From Helicobacteraceae bacterium (GTDB lineage: Bacteria; Campylobacterota; Campylobacteria; Campylobacterales; Sulfurimonadaceae), in NCBI GenBank assembly GCA_024635885.1, contig JAGXIA010000028.1, positions 1 to 32,884 of the forward strand: DNA of 32,884 nt. The letters run 5' to 3'. Below are positions 8,716-19,036 of this stretch, piece after piece (position 1 is the stretch's first letter; each line of letters opens with the position of its first letter). Both the position numbers and the translations under genes were made by a program. The notes beneath the pieces are model-generated. The model searched no databases. It was not told the DNA's origin and saw only the letters and a list, made by a program, of their open reading frames with translations.

Positions 8716-9828
8716 ATGAATACACTACAAAAAAATATTATTTTAGCAATTGCATTTGCTTTATTGATAGCATCACTAATTTTTACAGATTCTACCTTGA
8801 TTCAGATTGTATTGGCGGTTTTAGCCGTTGGTATTGCTATGGCTCTTCAAAATATCTCTACAGGTTCAAACTCGACATTGAAACTAGCTGAAGAGATGAA
8901 TGAGTTATTGGACTTTAAGAAAAATAAAATCACAGTTAACGAGAAAACAACTAACGAAACTGAAGCTGTTTTAAATAAAGCAATAAATACATATCAAGAA
9001 TCAATTGTTGAAGATACTAGAGTTGCAGGTGAAATGGTTTTAATTGCTGATAAAGTTACAAAAGGGCATTACACATGTAGAGTAAATGCAGATAGTAAAA
9101 CACCTTATGTGCACGTACTTAGAAATAGTATGAATAACATGATAAATGCTTCTGAGAAAAATTTAGATAATGCAATTGCTACCCTTAAAAGCTTTTCTGA
9201 AGGTTCATTTAAGACAAGAAGCAGTGTAGATGTTGAAGCTAAAATGGCAGAGCTTTTAAATAACATAAACACTCTTGGTCAATCACTTGAAGACATGAAG
9301 CAAGAAACAAATGATTCAAATAATCAGATTATAGAGTCATCAAAAACTTTAAATACAACAATAGAAAATATTACAAATACGACTATAGTTGAATTTAAAA
9401 ATAGTATAAATTCTATTGTTGATCGAATTCATAAAGTGTCAGAAAAAGAGAATGAGATGGTAGATAACCTGCAGTCTCTTGTTCAAAATGCAAATGAAAC
9501 GAAAACTATTCTGTCAACTATAGGTGATATAGCTGAACAGACAAATCTTTTAGCCCTCAATGCTGCCATAGAAGCAGCACGTGCCGGAGAACATGGTCGT
9601 GGATTTGCAGTTGTTGCTGATGAAGTCAGAAAACTGGCTGAACGTACTCAAAAAAGTTTATCAGAGACTACAGCCACTACAAATGTTCTTATTCAGTCTA
9701 TTTCAGACAGTTCAGATACTTTAAACAAAAATGCGCAGGAAGTTAATGGTATTTCTGATGCTGTTAATGATGTAAGTAGTAAGATGGATGAAATCATTGA
9801 TACTTTAAACAGCTTGTCTAATTCTTAA
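8716..9828 (+). CDS. Methyl-accepting chemotaxis protein without periplasmic sensor domain, CetA-like
   Basis: N-terminal transmembrane segments with almost no periplasmic loop, and the signalling hairpin [41 protein letters not shown]. Confidence 0.9.
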   Translation: MNTLQKNIILAIAFALLIASLIFTDSTLIQIVLAVLAVGIAMALQNISTGSNSTLKLAEEMNELLDFKKNKITVNEKTTNETEAVLNKAINTYQESIVEDTRVAGEMVLIADKVTKGHYTCRVNADSKTPYVHVLRNSMNNMINASEKNLDNAIATLKSFSEGSFKTRSSVDVEAKMAELLNNINTLGQSLEDMKQETNDSNNQIIESSKTLNTTIENITNTTIVEFKNSINSIVDRIHKVSEKENEMVDNLQSLVQNANETKTILSTIGDIAEQTNLLALNAAIEAARAGEHGRGFAVVADEVRKLAERTQKSLSETTATTNVLIQSISDSSDTLNKNAQEVNGISDAVNDVSSKMDEIIDTLNSLSNS

Positions 9829-9830
9829 TT

Positions 9831-9872
9831 AAATTAAAGCACAGTAGTACATTTTATTCTGTGCTTTAATTT
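9831..9872. terminator. Bidirectional terminator between the MCP gene and recQ
   Basis: Perfect 14-bp inverted repeat AAATTAAAGCACAG ... CTGTGCTTTAATTT between convergent genes; the arm overlaps the recQ stop codon. Confidence 0.8.
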
Positions 9873-11656
9873 ATAACGCACAAGAATTCCTCTCCATACT
9901 GTTCAAACTTTTTCTCTCCAACGCCATTTACTTTTAGCATCGAAGCTTTGTCGAAAGGTTTCTCACTCGCCAAATACTTTAAAGTTTTATCACCAAAAAT
10001 TATGTATGCCGGCACACCTAACTCTTTTGCTAATGTAGCTCTTTTAGTACGCAGCATTTCAAATAGATTTTCATCATACTCAAAGTCTTCTTTTTGTTTG
10101 ACTTTTTTCTCTTTAGGAGATGAGACTTCAAGTCTTGAAGATTTTATATTTATGCTCATTTGACCTTTTAGTACCTTAATAGCGATATCTGTAAGTTTCA
10201 AAACGCTGAATTCTCCGATATGCAAGACTTTTAGCTCTAAAAGACGCTCCAAAACCACAAACCACTCTTTTTTACTTAAGTGTGTTCCTATGTTATATAC
10301 AGATAATTTCTCGGCGTCGTTTGCTAAAAGTTTTTGCTCTTTTGAACCTCTAAGTACATCAATGATATAGTTCTTTCCAAAACTCTGCTCGGTTTTATAA
10401 ATAGCACTCAAAATCATCTGGGATTCTTTACTTATATCTTGTCTTGATACATCTGACTGTTGACAGTTGTCACATCTGTCTTTACAGTCCTCAAGCGTAT
10501 CATCGAAGTACTCTGCGAGCTGTTTATGAAAACAGATCTCACTTGTTGCAAATTTGTATATACCATCTATTTTTGCGTCGAGATGTTCTTTGTACTCTGG
10601 GTTTGAAATATCATTTAAAAAGCGTTTTTGCAAGACCATATCCGCAGCATTAAAAAGTAGCAGTGTCTCACTGTCTTCACCGTCACGCCCGGCACGCCCA
10701 ATCTCTTGGTAGTAGTTTTCCTGGGACTTTGGCAATGATAAATGGGCAACAAAGCGAATATCACTTTTATCAATCCCCATCCCAAAAGCTATAGTGGCAA
10801 CCATAATATTTACATTATCATTTACAAAAATTTTAAAGTTATTTTCTCTTACATGTTGTGGAAGTCCGGCATGATAAGGGAGTGCTTTATGGCCTTGTAA
10901 GTTAAGGTATACACTTACATCTTCAGCTTTTTTGCGAGAACTGACATAGATTATGCCACTCTCGTCTTTATGGCGTGTTAAAAAACTTTGCAGTTGTGCA
11001 TAGCCGTTTGTAATTCGTCTCTCAGCAGATATAAAAATATTTTTTCGAAATATTTTCCCCTTTAAAACTTTGGGGTCGCGTAGACGAAGTTCTCTGACAA
11101 TATCATCGGTAACATGATTAGTAGAAGTCGCTGTAAAAGCACAAATAGCTGTATCTGGAAAATTCGCTTTTAGGTTTCCCAAAGCTCTGTAATCGTCTCT
11201 AAACTCATGACCCCACTGCGAGATACAGTGCGCTTCATCTACAACAAAAAAGTTTATATTGAGAGTTCTTAAAAGATTAAGAGTCGAGTGTGTATTTAAT
11301 CTCTCTGGAGAAAGGTAAAGAAATTTCAACTCCCCGTTTCGAGCTTTTTGTATAATCTCTTCTACATCATCACGTGACTGTGCAGATGAAATCATGTCCG
11401 CACTGATTTGTTGTGCTTTAAGTGAAGCTATCTGGTCTTGCATAAGTGCAATTAGAGGAGAAACGACTATACTTATGCCATCTTTTATAAGTGTTGGGAG
11501 TTGATAAACAAGGGATTTTCCGCCGCCGGTAGGAAGTATCATAAGCAAATCACGATTTTCTAAGACGGTGTCAATGCCATCTTCTTGGAGTGCTCTAAAA
11601 TCATTATGACCAAAAATATCTTTTAAAACTTTATATTTTGCTTCTTTATTTGGCAT
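9866..11656 (-). CDS. recQ: ATP-dependent DNA helicase RecQ
   Basis: LMILPTGGGKSLVYQLP, VVDEAHCISQWGHEFRDDYR, QEIGRAGRDG, Zn-binding cysteines CKDRCDNC and a C-terminal HRDC-like region. Confidence 0.94.
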   Translation of the reverse strand: MPNKEAKYKVLKDIFGHNDFRALQEDGIDTVLENRDLLMILPTGGGKSLVYQLPTLIKDGISIVVSPLIALMQDQIASLKAQQISADMISSAQSRDDVEEIIQKARNGELKFLYLSPERLNTHSTLNLLRTLNINFFVVDEAHCISQWGHEFRDDYRALGNLKANFPDTAICAFTATSTNHVTDDIVRELRLRDPKVLKGKIFRKNIFISAERRITNGYAQLQSFLTRHKDESGIIYVSSRKKAEDVSVYLNLQGHKALPYHAGLPQHVRENNFKIFVNDNVNIMVATIAFGMGIDKSDIRFVAHLSLPKSQENYYQEIGRAGRDGEDSETLLLFNAADMVLQKRFLNDISNPEYKEHLDAKIDGIYKFATSEICFHKQLAEYFDDTLEDCKDRCDNCQQSDVSRQDISKESQMILSAIYKTEQSFGKNYIIDVLRGSKEQKLLANDAEKLSVYNIGTHLSKKEWFVVLERLLELKVLHIGEFSVLKLTDIAIKVLKGQMSINIKSSRLEVSSPKEKKVKQKEDFEYDENLFEMLRTKRATLAKELGVPAYIIFGDKTLKYLASEKPFDKASMLKVNGVGEKKFEQYGEEFLCVIN

Positions 11657-11662
11657 GTGGAA
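11651..11662 (-). repeat. Exact copy of dispersed 12-mer spanning the recQ start codon
   Basis: Minus-strand TTCCAC-ATG-CCA, where ATG is the recQ start. Confidence 0.95.
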
Positions 11663-11663
11663 C

Positions 11664-12287
11664 TTAATACTGTGCCGTCATAGAATCAACTGCATCCCAA
11701 GTGAGAGTATCTGTTTTTGAAGAAGTTTGGTGAGCAATGATGTGAGAGACATATCTGGCAAACATATCTGTTTCAACATTGACTTTTGAACCTTTATGGT
11801 AGTTTTTAAAGAGTGTTTCTTTCATAGTATAAGGAATAATGGTGAGTCTAAAAACAGTTCCCTTAACATCATTTACTGTTAAGCTGACTCCGTCTATGGT
11901 AATTGAGCCTTTTGGAACTATGAAAGGAATTGATTTTTTGTCAACTTCAATAAAAACATCAAAAGAGTTTCCATTGTTTTTTATATCTTTTATGGTGCCC
12001 AGAGTGTCGATGTGCCCTTGTACCACATGCCCTTCAAACCTGTCTCCCATCATCATAGCAGGTTCTATATGAACTTCATTCTTATAATTTTCCATCGCTA
12101 AAAGTTTCTGGCTCTCAGGAGAGAGCTCTACACTGAAACCATCGCCTAAAACTTTTACAACAGTTAAACATGCGCCATTAATAGCTATAGAGTCGCCAAG
12201 TTTAGCTTTGTGTTTTGCTCGAATACTCAGCGTACTGCCTGAGAGACTTTTGACATTGGCAATTTCTTTTATGAGTCCTGTGAACAA
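11664..12287 (-). CDS. ribE: Riboflavin synthase alpha subunit
   Basis: MFTGLIKEIANV, SIAINGACLTV, GHVVQGHIDTLGTI, ITIDGVSLTVNDV: duplicated lumazine-binding domains. Confidence 0.94.
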   Translation of the reverse strand: MFTGLIKEIANVKSLSGSTLSIRAKHKAKLGDSIAINGACLTVVKVLGDGFSVELSPESQKLLAMENYKNEVHIEPAMMMGDRFEGHVVQGHIDTLGTIKDIKNNGNSFDVFIEVDKKSIPFIVPKGSITIDGVSLTVNDVKGTVFRLTIIPYTMKETLFKNYHKGSKVNVETDMFARYVSHIIAHQTSSKTDTLTWDAVDSMTAQY

Positions 12288-12337
12288 GTGTTTCCTTTAA
12301 GTAAATAAGTGTCGATAAAGTTGGATGTAAATAGATT

Positions 12338-13024
12338 CTAAAAGACTATTTTTCCACCTTCTTGCAAACCTCTGATGATATTTTTCGCTTTTTCATGACC
12401 CGCATAAGCAGCTTTTCTACAGTAGTCAAGTGCAGTGTCATTATTCATCTCACAGCCAATACCTTGATCATAAAGAAGACCTAAATTATACAAACCCTCA
12501 GCTAGTCCACCATCTGCAGCTTTTTTAAAGCAGATAAAACATCTGTTCTCATCAAGAGGAACTCCATGACCTTCTTTATACAAAGCACCAAGATTATTGA
12601 AAGACTCTAAATGTCCGCGTTTTGCTCCTTCTTCGTACCAAAAAGCGGCCTCACTAAAGTTTTGCATACAGCCTAAGCCACGTTCAAGCATAAGAGCCAC
12701 TTCATACATAGCTGGCGGTACTTCTCTTGTTGCTGCTTCCATATGCAGTTCATGAGCTTTAAACTGGTCGTGTTGCACCCCGCCTATACCGTTTTCATAC
12801 AAAATTCCAAGATTGAAAAGTGCATACGGTTGTTTAGCCTCTGCCGCTTTTGTGTAAAGCTCTAGAGTCCTAGCATCATCTTTTTGACATCCTTGCTCTT
12901 TTTGATGCATGTATGCTAAAGATGTTTGAGCGTCAGCATTGCCTTGCTCAGCTAGTTTAGAATATAGTCTGTGCGCAGTTGTAAAGTCTCCTGCATTGTA
13001 GGCATTATGTGCTTCTTGTATCAT
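12338..13024 (-). CDS. Sel1-like repeat (TPR-like) protein
   Basis: Repeated YNLGLLYDQGIGCEMNNDTALDYCRKAA-type Sel1 units. Confidence 0.9.
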   Translation of the reverse strand: MIQEAHNAYNAGDFTTAHRLYSKLAEQGNADAQTSLAYMHQKEQGCQKDDARTLELYTKAAEAKQPYALFNLGILYENGIGGVQHDQFKAHELHMEAATREVPPAMYEVALMLERGLGCMQNFSEAAFWYEEGAKRGHLESFNNLGALYKEGHGVPLDENRCFICFKKAADGGLAEGLYNLGLLYDQGIGCEMNNDTALDYCRKAAYAGHEKAKNIIRGLQEGGKIVF

Positions 13025-13069
13025 TATTCAGTCTCCGATTCTGCATTTAGTGCATCACTGTATTGAGCT

Positions 13070-13297
13070 TTAGCTCTTTTCATTTTCTGTTCTTATAGGT
13101 TGTCTAAAAGTAATTTTATTGCCTTTAGCCGCAGCTTTGGCTTTTCTTATTTTTTCGATTAAATCAGCTTTTGTACTGAGGCGATTTTCTCTAGTATCAT
13201 GCTCAGAACTACCGTCAATTTTCTCATCATATTCTATGATTTCGGGTACGTAATCTTCAAATAAGTCTTTGCTAGATGCTTGTTTTTTTTTACTCAT
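13070..13297 (-). CDS. Small charged hypothetical protein
   Basis: Likely starts at the internal Met (MSKKKQASSKDLFEDYVPEIIEYDEKIDGSS...); the ORF-track start at 13345 looks too long. Confidence 0.55.
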   Translation of the reverse strand: MSKKKQASSKDLFEDYVPEIIEYDEKIDGSSEHDTRENRLSTKADLIEKIRKAKAAAKGNKITFRQPIRTENEKS

Positions 13298-13428
13298 CTT
13301 AAAAACCTTGATTAATTTAATATATATTATGCAAATGATACTCAAAAATGATAAAATTCGCCTAAAGAAAATCGAACACTCTTTTATTATTAGAGTAAAT
13401 AGAAAGAACCGAGTTTAGGAAAAAATTT

Positions 13429-15306
13429 ATGAATTATGATGTAATTGTTGTAGGTGGCGGTCATGCCGGTGTAGAAGCGGCTCTCGCCTCGGCACGAATG
13501 GGTAATAAAACTTTGATGATATCGATGCTCGCCGAAAATGTGGGTGCTACAAGTTGTAACCCAGCTGTCGGTGGTTTAGCTAAAGGGCATTTAGTCCGTG
13601 AACTTGATGCACTTGGCGGAGAAATGGGACTGATAACTGATGCAGCGGGTATACAGTTTCGCATACTTAATCAAACAAAAGGTCCGGCTGTTCGTGGAAG
13701 TCGTGCTCAAATTGATATGGATAAATATCGTGTAATAGCCAGAAATACAGTTTTAAATACCAAAAATTTGGATCTTGCTCAAGAGATGGTTGAGAGCTTG
13801 ATTATAGAGGGAGAAACTGTTACTGGTGTTAAAACAGACCTTCTTAATGAATACAGTGCCAAAAAAGTAATTATTACAAGCGGAACATTTTTAAAAGGCA
13901 TTATTCACATCGGTGAAGTTCAGCAAATTGGCGGTCGTTTTGGTGAGCAGACAAGTATTGGACTGAGTGATTCATTGAGAGATGATTGTGGTTTAACAAT
14001 TGGACGATTAAAGACAGGAACATGTGCAAGAATTGACAGTTCTTCTATAGACTTTTCAGTTATGGAAGAGCAGGGTGGTGACGCGCTTCCTAACCCTTTT
14101 AGTTTTCGTACAAATCGCGAAGAATTCAGAACCACAAAGAAACAACTTCCTTGCTATATTGCATACACAAATGAAGATACTCACTCTATTATCTCATCAA
14201 ATTTTTACAGAGCTCCACTCTTTACAGGTCAGATAGCAGGCAAAAGCCCTCGATACTGCCCGAGTATTGAAGACAAAGTAAGTAAATTTGCAGACAAAGA
14301 CAGACACCACCTTTTCATTGAACCACAAACTATGGACAATACAGAGTGTTATATAAATGGTATGAGCACATCACTTCCACCAGAAGTGCAACGACAGATG
14401 ATTCACTCTGTTCTTGGGATGGAAAATGCGAAGATTGTTCGTTATGGTTATGCCATAGAATATGATTTTGTAGACCCAAGAGAGCTTAAACACTCTTTGG
14501 AGACTAAAAAAATAAAAGGTCTTTATTTAGCTGGTCAGATAAATGGAACAACTGGTTACGAAGAAGCAGCTGCACAGGGAATTATGGCAGGAATCAATGC
14601 CTCCCTTTCTTTGCAAGGCAAAGAGCCTTTAATTCTTAGACGTGATGAAGCTTACATAGGTGTATTAATAGATGATTTAGTTACAAAAGGTACGAATGAG
14701 CCTTACAGAATGTTTACTTCTCGTGCAGAATACAGACTTCTTCTTCGTGAAGAATCAGCTGACACAAGATTAGGTCATTACGGACATGCCTTAGGTCTTA
14801 TTGATGATGCAACTTATGAAAAAATTAAACTCAAAGATAAACAAATAAAAGCAGGAGCACTACTCTTGGAAGAGACAAAATATACTCCAAATAAAGAGTT
14901 TATTGCCTTTCTTGAGAGTATGGATGAGGTGGCTATAAAAGACATCTCTACTGCGCAGCAGTTAATCGCGAGAAAGAGTTTTGATATTGATAAAATGATT
15001 AAACTACTACCGGAATTGGACATTTATGATGAGTACATAAAAGAAGAGATTTTAGTAGAAGGTAAATACGCACGCTATATTGAAAAACAGAGTGAAGAGA
15101 TTGAGAGAATGAAAAAGTATCTTAAAATTGCTATTCCTGCAGATTTTGATTTTAAAATCGTTAGCGGACTTAGTAGAGAGATAGTTGAAAAACTAGAGTC
15201 TTTTAACCCTCCTACTCTCCAAGCGGCACTGGGAATCAGCGGAATAACTCCGGCAGCTATAGAAATACTGCACATATATATAAAAATCGCAAAGAGAAAT
15301 AGCTAG
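13429..15306 (+). CDS. mnmG: tRNA uridine 5-carboxymethylaminomethyl modification enzyme MnmG (GidA)
   Basis: [79 protein letters not shown]. Confidence 0.97.
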   Translation: MNYDVIVVGGGHAGVEAALASARMGNKTLMISMLAENVGATSCNPAVGGLAKGHLVRELDALGGEMGLITDAAGIQFRILNQTKGPAVRGSRAQIDMDKYRVIARNTVLNTKNLDLAQEMVESLIIEGETVTGVKTDLLNEYSAKKVIITSGTFLKGIIHIGEVQQIGGRFGEQTSIGLSDSLRDDCGLTIGRLKTGTCARIDSSSIDFSVMEEQGGDALPNPFSFRTNREEFRTTKKQLPCYIAYTNEDTHSIISSNFYRAPLFTGQIAGKSPRYCPSIEDKVSKFADKDRHHLFIEPQTMDNTECYINGMSTSLPPEVQRQMIHSVLGMENAKIVRYGYAIEYDFVDPRELKHSLETKKIKGLYLAGQINGTTGYEEAAAQGIMAGINASLSLQGKEPLILRRDEAYIGVLIDDLVTKGTNEPYRMFTSRAEYRLLLREESADTRLGHYGHALGLIDDATYEKIKLKDKQIKAGALLLEETKYTPNKEFIAFLESMDEVAIKDISTAQQLIARKSFDIDKMIKLLPELDIYDEYIKEEILVEGKYARYIEKQSEEIERMKKYLKIAIPADFDFKIVSGLSREIVEKLESFNPPTLQAALGISGITPAAIEILHIYIKIAKRNS

Positions 15307-16173
15307 ATGAGAACTTTTTATTACGTCCATACGGGTCATAGAATCGGTTTAGACAGATTTAGAAGAGCGGCAACTATTATCCGCTCATTAGGTGACTTAG
15401 ACATTACACTGCTTTGTTCAGACTTTCGCATAGCTCAAATTGCAAGAGACTTTGGAGTAGAAAAAAGTGTAGGTCTGGATGTAGTTAGAAACATACCGCA
15501 AATATCACATCATGGCGATCAGCTTATTTTTGATTCAGAAGAAGCTAACCCAATAATGCTTGATGATATGAGAAAATATTTCTCTACTTTTATAAGAGTG
15601 AGTGATTCTATAGAAGATAAAAAAGAGGAAGATGAACTTCTTATTTCGCCATACCTGCAAGGCGATGGCATTTGTAAAGCTTACGCAGTAGATGACTCTT
15701 TTTTTACACAAACTCCAAAAACTATAAAAATGTCTTATTTTTTCGGTGATGACGATTATGAAAAAGATTTAGAGAAAAATTTAGCTTTTCTTGATGGACT
15801 GGAACCAGATTTACAGTTAGGCTTTTACTATTTTTTAGATTACGAAGAGAATTTAAAAAAACTGTTTAAAAATTATCACGAATTTGAAGATTATGAAGAT
15901 ACTATTAAAAAAACAGAGATATTAATTACAGCATCACCTCAGGCGGTTTTAGAAAGTCTGGCATGTGGAAGTAAGCCTATCTATATTCAAAGAGAAGATT
16001 ATACTACTGACTTTATTCCTCTTTTTGAGAGCTTAAATATCCCAATTATAAAGAATTATGATAAAAGTCACTTAAATGTGATATTAAAAACAATAGCTAA
16101 CCATCAGTATTACAAAATGGAACAAAGCAGTGATAAAATATCTAAATTTATAAAAGAAAACTTAAATTCATAG
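15307..16173 (+). CDS. Uncharacterised protein with GT-B/PseG-like features
   Basis: N-terminal GHRIGLDRFRRAATIIRSL and C-terminal ILITASPQAVLESLACGSKPIYI resemble GT-B nucleotide-sugar enzymes; starts directly after the mnmG stop. Confidence 0.6.
   Translation: MRTFYYVHTGHRIGLDRFRRAATIIRSLGDLDITLLCSDFRIAQIARDFGVEKSVGLDVVRNIPQISHHGDQLIFDSEEANPIMLDDMRKYFSTFIRVSDSIEDKKEEDELLISPYLQGDGICKAYAVDDSFFTQTPKTIKMSYFFGDDDYEKDLEKNLAFLDGLEPDLQLGFYYFLDYEENLKKLFKNYHEFEDYEDTIKKTEILITASPQAVLESLACGSKPIYIQREDYTTDFIPLFESLNIPIIKNYDKSHLNVILKTIANHQYYKMEQSSDKISKFIKENLNS
15959..15970 (-). repeat. Exact copy of dispersed 12-mer
   Basis: TGGCATGTGGAA on + strand (peptide LACGS). Confidence 0.95.
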
Positions 16174-16229
16174 TTAATTAAAACTTCTTTATATATAATA
16201 ATCATAAATTTCACAATAAGTGGGCGAAC

Positions 16230-16760
16230 ATGGAAGAAAACAGCCGTAGAGGTTTTATGGGTAAAGCATTTGGTGCTGTTGCAGCAGTTGGTGCTGTAGG
16301 TTCACTAGTTGCTATGAAAAGGACTTGGGATCCTCTTCCAAGCGTTAAAGCAGCTGGTTTTACTACTCTTGATATGTCAAAATATGAAGAGGGTGTTATG
16401 GTGACTGAAAAATGGAGAGGTAAACCCATCTTTGTTTTAAAGAAAACACTAGCAATAATGGCAGAAGAAAAAGACAAACCAGAAGCGCAAGCTAGAAATA
16501 TTAAAGTTGGTGATGCTAATTTTATGATTGCTATCGGTCTTTGTACACACTTAGGTTGTATTCCGGCATTTAGAAACGATTTAAATGATTTTAAATGTGC
16601 TTGTCATGGTGGAGAATTTACTGCATCTGGCTTAGTACAAAAAGCGCCTCCTCCAAGAGGGCTTGATATTCCTCCGTTCAAGATTAATGGTAATAAATTA
16701 GTTCTTGGTGAAGTTGGTCCTGAGTGGCAAACTATGAAAGATAATGGCGTTACACTATAA
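16230..16760 (+). CDS. petA: Ubiquinol-cytochrome c reductase Rieske iron-sulfur subunit
   Basis: CTHLGC ... CACHGG motif; N-terminal Tat-like segment SRRGFMGKAFGAVAAVGAVGSL. Confidence 0.94.
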   Translation: MEENSRRGFMGKAFGAVAAVGAVGSLVAMKRTWDPLPSVKAAGFTTLDMSKYEEGVMVTEKWRGKPIFVLKKTLAIMAEEKDKPEAQARNIKVGDANFMIAIGLCTHLGCIPAFRNDLNDFKCACHGGEFTASGLVQKAPPPRGLDIPPFKINGNKLVLGEVGPEWQTMKDNGVTL

Positions 16761-16775
16761 ATAAGGGGAGGATAA

Positions 16776-17993
16776 ATGGCACATTTTACAAAAGCAACTA
16801 GTGTTAAAGATTGGTTAAACCAACGATTAGCAATTGAAAAAGTTGAAAAGGTAATGGCATCTGAGTATTGGATTCCAAAAAATATTAACTTCTTGTGGGC
16901 GATGGGTATGATACTTGTTGTTACATTCGTATTACTACTTGTCTCTGGTATATTCTTATTAATGTATTACATACCAACAGTAGACGAAGCATTCAACAGT
17001 GTAAACTATACGATTATGAGAGAAGTTAATTTTGGCTGGTTATGGAGACATATTCATGGTGTAGCTGCATCTGTAGTATTCTTAATCATATACATTCACA
17101 TGTTTACAGGCATATACTACGGTTCTTACAAGAAAGGTCGCGAGATGATCTGGATCTCTGGAATGCTTTTATTTATTGCATTTTCAACTGAAGCATTTTC
17201 AGGGTATATGTTACCATGGGGACAAATGTCTTACTGGGCTGGAATGGTTATTACTAATCTATTTGCTGGCGGTTCTTTGCATGCAGATTTCTTAGTTGAG
17301 TGGATTCGTGGAGATTATGTTCCTGCACAGGCATTCTTAGGTCGTTTCTTTATGTTGCACGTTCTTCTTGTACCAATAGCAATCATGGCTTTAATTGGGC
17401 TTCATTTTGCAGCTCTTAGAATTCCACATGTTAATAACCAAGATGGCGAAGATGTTGATTTTGACGCAGAGTCTAAAAAATATTTAGCCGGTGATAAAGC
17501 TGGTTCTAAAGTTATGAGATTTGGAAATGACTTTATGTCTAAAGATATGATGGTAGTGGGGATTTTCTTAATCTTTTTCTTCTATTTAGTATTTTACAAC
17601 TATGGTTTTGCAATGGATCCTGTAAACTTTGACCCTGCTGATGGTCTTAAAACACCTACGCATATCTACCCTGAGTGGTATTTCTTATGGTCTTATGAGA
17701 TTCTTCGTCCATTCAATATTGATCTTGGCTTAGTATTATTTGGATTTGCTCAAGTTATTTTTGTTTTCTTACCTTTCCTTGATAGAAGCCCGAATGCTGT
17801 TCCTGCAAACCGTCGCGGTATGATGTTTAAAATTTGGTTTTGGTTAATGCTTTGTAATATGATTGTTCTTACTGCTATGGGTAAACTACCACCAGAAGGC
17901 GTATTTACTACAATTGGTTTAGTTGCGGCGATTGTATTTATTGCTCAATGGTTAGCACTTCCAATAATTACATCGATGGAAAAAAAGGTATAA
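16776..17993 (+). CDS. petB: Cytochrome b subunit of bc1 complex
   Basis: Multi-TM cytochrome b with HIHGVAASVVFLIIYIHM, GYMLPWGQMSYWAGMVITN, PEWYFLWSYEILR. Confidence 0.95.
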   Translation: MAHFTKATSVKDWLNQRLAIEKVEKVMASEYWIPKNINFLWAMGMILVVTFVLLLVSGIFLLMYYIPTVDEAFNSVNYTIMREVNFGWLWRHIHGVAASVVFLIIYIHMFTGIYYGSYKKGREMIWISGMLLFIAFSTEAFSGYMLPWGQMSYWAGMVITNLFAGGSLHADFLVEWIRGDYVPAQAFLGRFFMLHVLLVPIAIMALIGLHFAALRIPHVNNQDGEDVDFDAESKKYLAGDKAGSKVMRFGNDFMSKDMMVVGIFLIFFFYLVFYNYGFAMDPVNFDPADGLKTPTHIYPEWYFLWSYEILRPFNIDLGLVLFGFAQVIFVFLPFLDRSPNAVPANRRGMMFKIWFWLMLCNMIVLTAMGKLPPEGVFTTIGLVAAIVFIAQWLALPIITSMEKKV

Positions 17994-17995
17994 GA

Positions 17996-18943
17996 ATGAA
18001 AAATAAAGAACCAATAATATTAGCTATAGTAGTTTTCTTTACACTTGTAACATATTTTCTTGTAGAACCTTTCGCTCACTCTCAAATGCATAAACATGTA
18101 GAGAGTGACGGTTTTGCTTATGCTGATCTTCCTGCTTCAGAGAAAAAAGGCGATGCGATTCATGGTCAGGAACTTGTAATGGGGGCTGGGGCTTGTGTCG
18201 GATGCCACTCAATAGAAGTAGCAAATGTGCCGGCTGTAATGGAGCCCCAAATGGCTGCAGCAAGTTATGGTGTGAATCCACCAGATTTGAGCAATGCAGG
18301 CGCTGTTTATGATGCTAAATTTTTAGCTAATCTCATTAAAAATCCTGCACATGCACTTAAAGTTGAACACAAGTTTGATGCAGACAAAGGTCAAATGCAC
18401 CCAATGGTACCTTTTTACGGTGCTGGCGGTGATATAGACCAGGAAGTTGCTGATATGGTAGCTTATTTACAGTCTATTGCTGTAAAACCTGTAGAAGTTA
18501 CACCAACAATGGCATTTGAAAATGCTTGTGGAAGATGTCATGCAGTTAGTTATGAAAACTGGACTCCAATGGGTACTAAGCCAAGCTTTAAAGATAAAAA
18601 AGATTCTTTAGCATTTGATATAAAAGTATTAGAATATGAAGATTCACTCAAAGCTTACATGGGTAAAATACCACCAGATTTAAGTATGTATATCCGTTCT
18701 CGAGGGGAACATTACATAAGCACGCTTATTGAAAATCCTCAAAATCAACTTGAAGGAACAGCTATGCCACGTGTTGGTGTAACTGCAGAATCTGCGGAAA
18801 AAGTTATAGAATACTTAAAAAATTCTGGAGACACGAAAAGACATGAGAGAGAAGAAATAGGAACGAATGTAATGATTTATATCGTTATATTTGCAATCTT
18901 TGCTTTTCTTTGGAAAAAACAAGTTTGGAGAGACTTACACTAA
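17996..18943 (+). CDS. petC: Di-heme cytochrome c subunit of bc1 complex
   Basis: Two CxxCH motifs (CVGCH, CGRCH) and a C-terminal TM anchor; ATG at 17996, downstream of the track start. Confidence 0.9.
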   Translation: MKNKEPIILAIVVFFTLVTYFLVEPFAHSQMHKHVESDGFAYADLPASEKKGDAIHGQELVMGAGACVGCHSIEVANVPAVMEPQMAAASYGVNPPDLSNAGAVYDAKFLANLIKNPAHALKVEHKFDADKGQMHPMVPFYGAGGDIDQEVADMVAYLQSIAVKPVEVTPTMAFENACGRCHAVSYENWTPMGTKPSFKDKKDSLAFDIKVLEYEDSLKAYMGKIPPDLSMYIRSRGEHYISTLIENPQNQLEGTAMPRVGVTAESAEKVIEYLKNSGDTKRHEREEIGTNVMIYIVIFAIFAFLWKKQVWRDLH

Positions 18944-18956
18944 CTTTTTTTTTCTT

Positions 18957-18979
18957 GTTCCCACGGTTTGCGTGGGAAC
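18957..18979. repeat. REP-like palindrome GTTCCCACGgtttgCGTGGGAAC
   Basis: Perfect 9-bp arms with a 5-nt loop after petC; the T-run lies upstream of it, not downstream. Confidence 0.7.
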
Positions 18980-19024
18980 ATATGTATATCGATAAAATTA
19001 AAATTCTCTCAAACAAATTTCTGA

Positions 19025-19030
19025 TATAAT
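19025..19030 (+). promoter_or_regulatory. Extended -10 box TATAAT of the RDD gene
   Basis: CTGATATAATCCTTAC-ATG: the box ends 6 nt before the predicted start codon. Confidence 0.6.
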
Positions 19031-19036
19031 CCTTAC

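Noticed and set aside
13461-15275. Four minus-strand ORFs (67, 71, 69, 66 aa) within mnmG
   Set aside because: Antisense to a highly conserved gene, no start context or homology.
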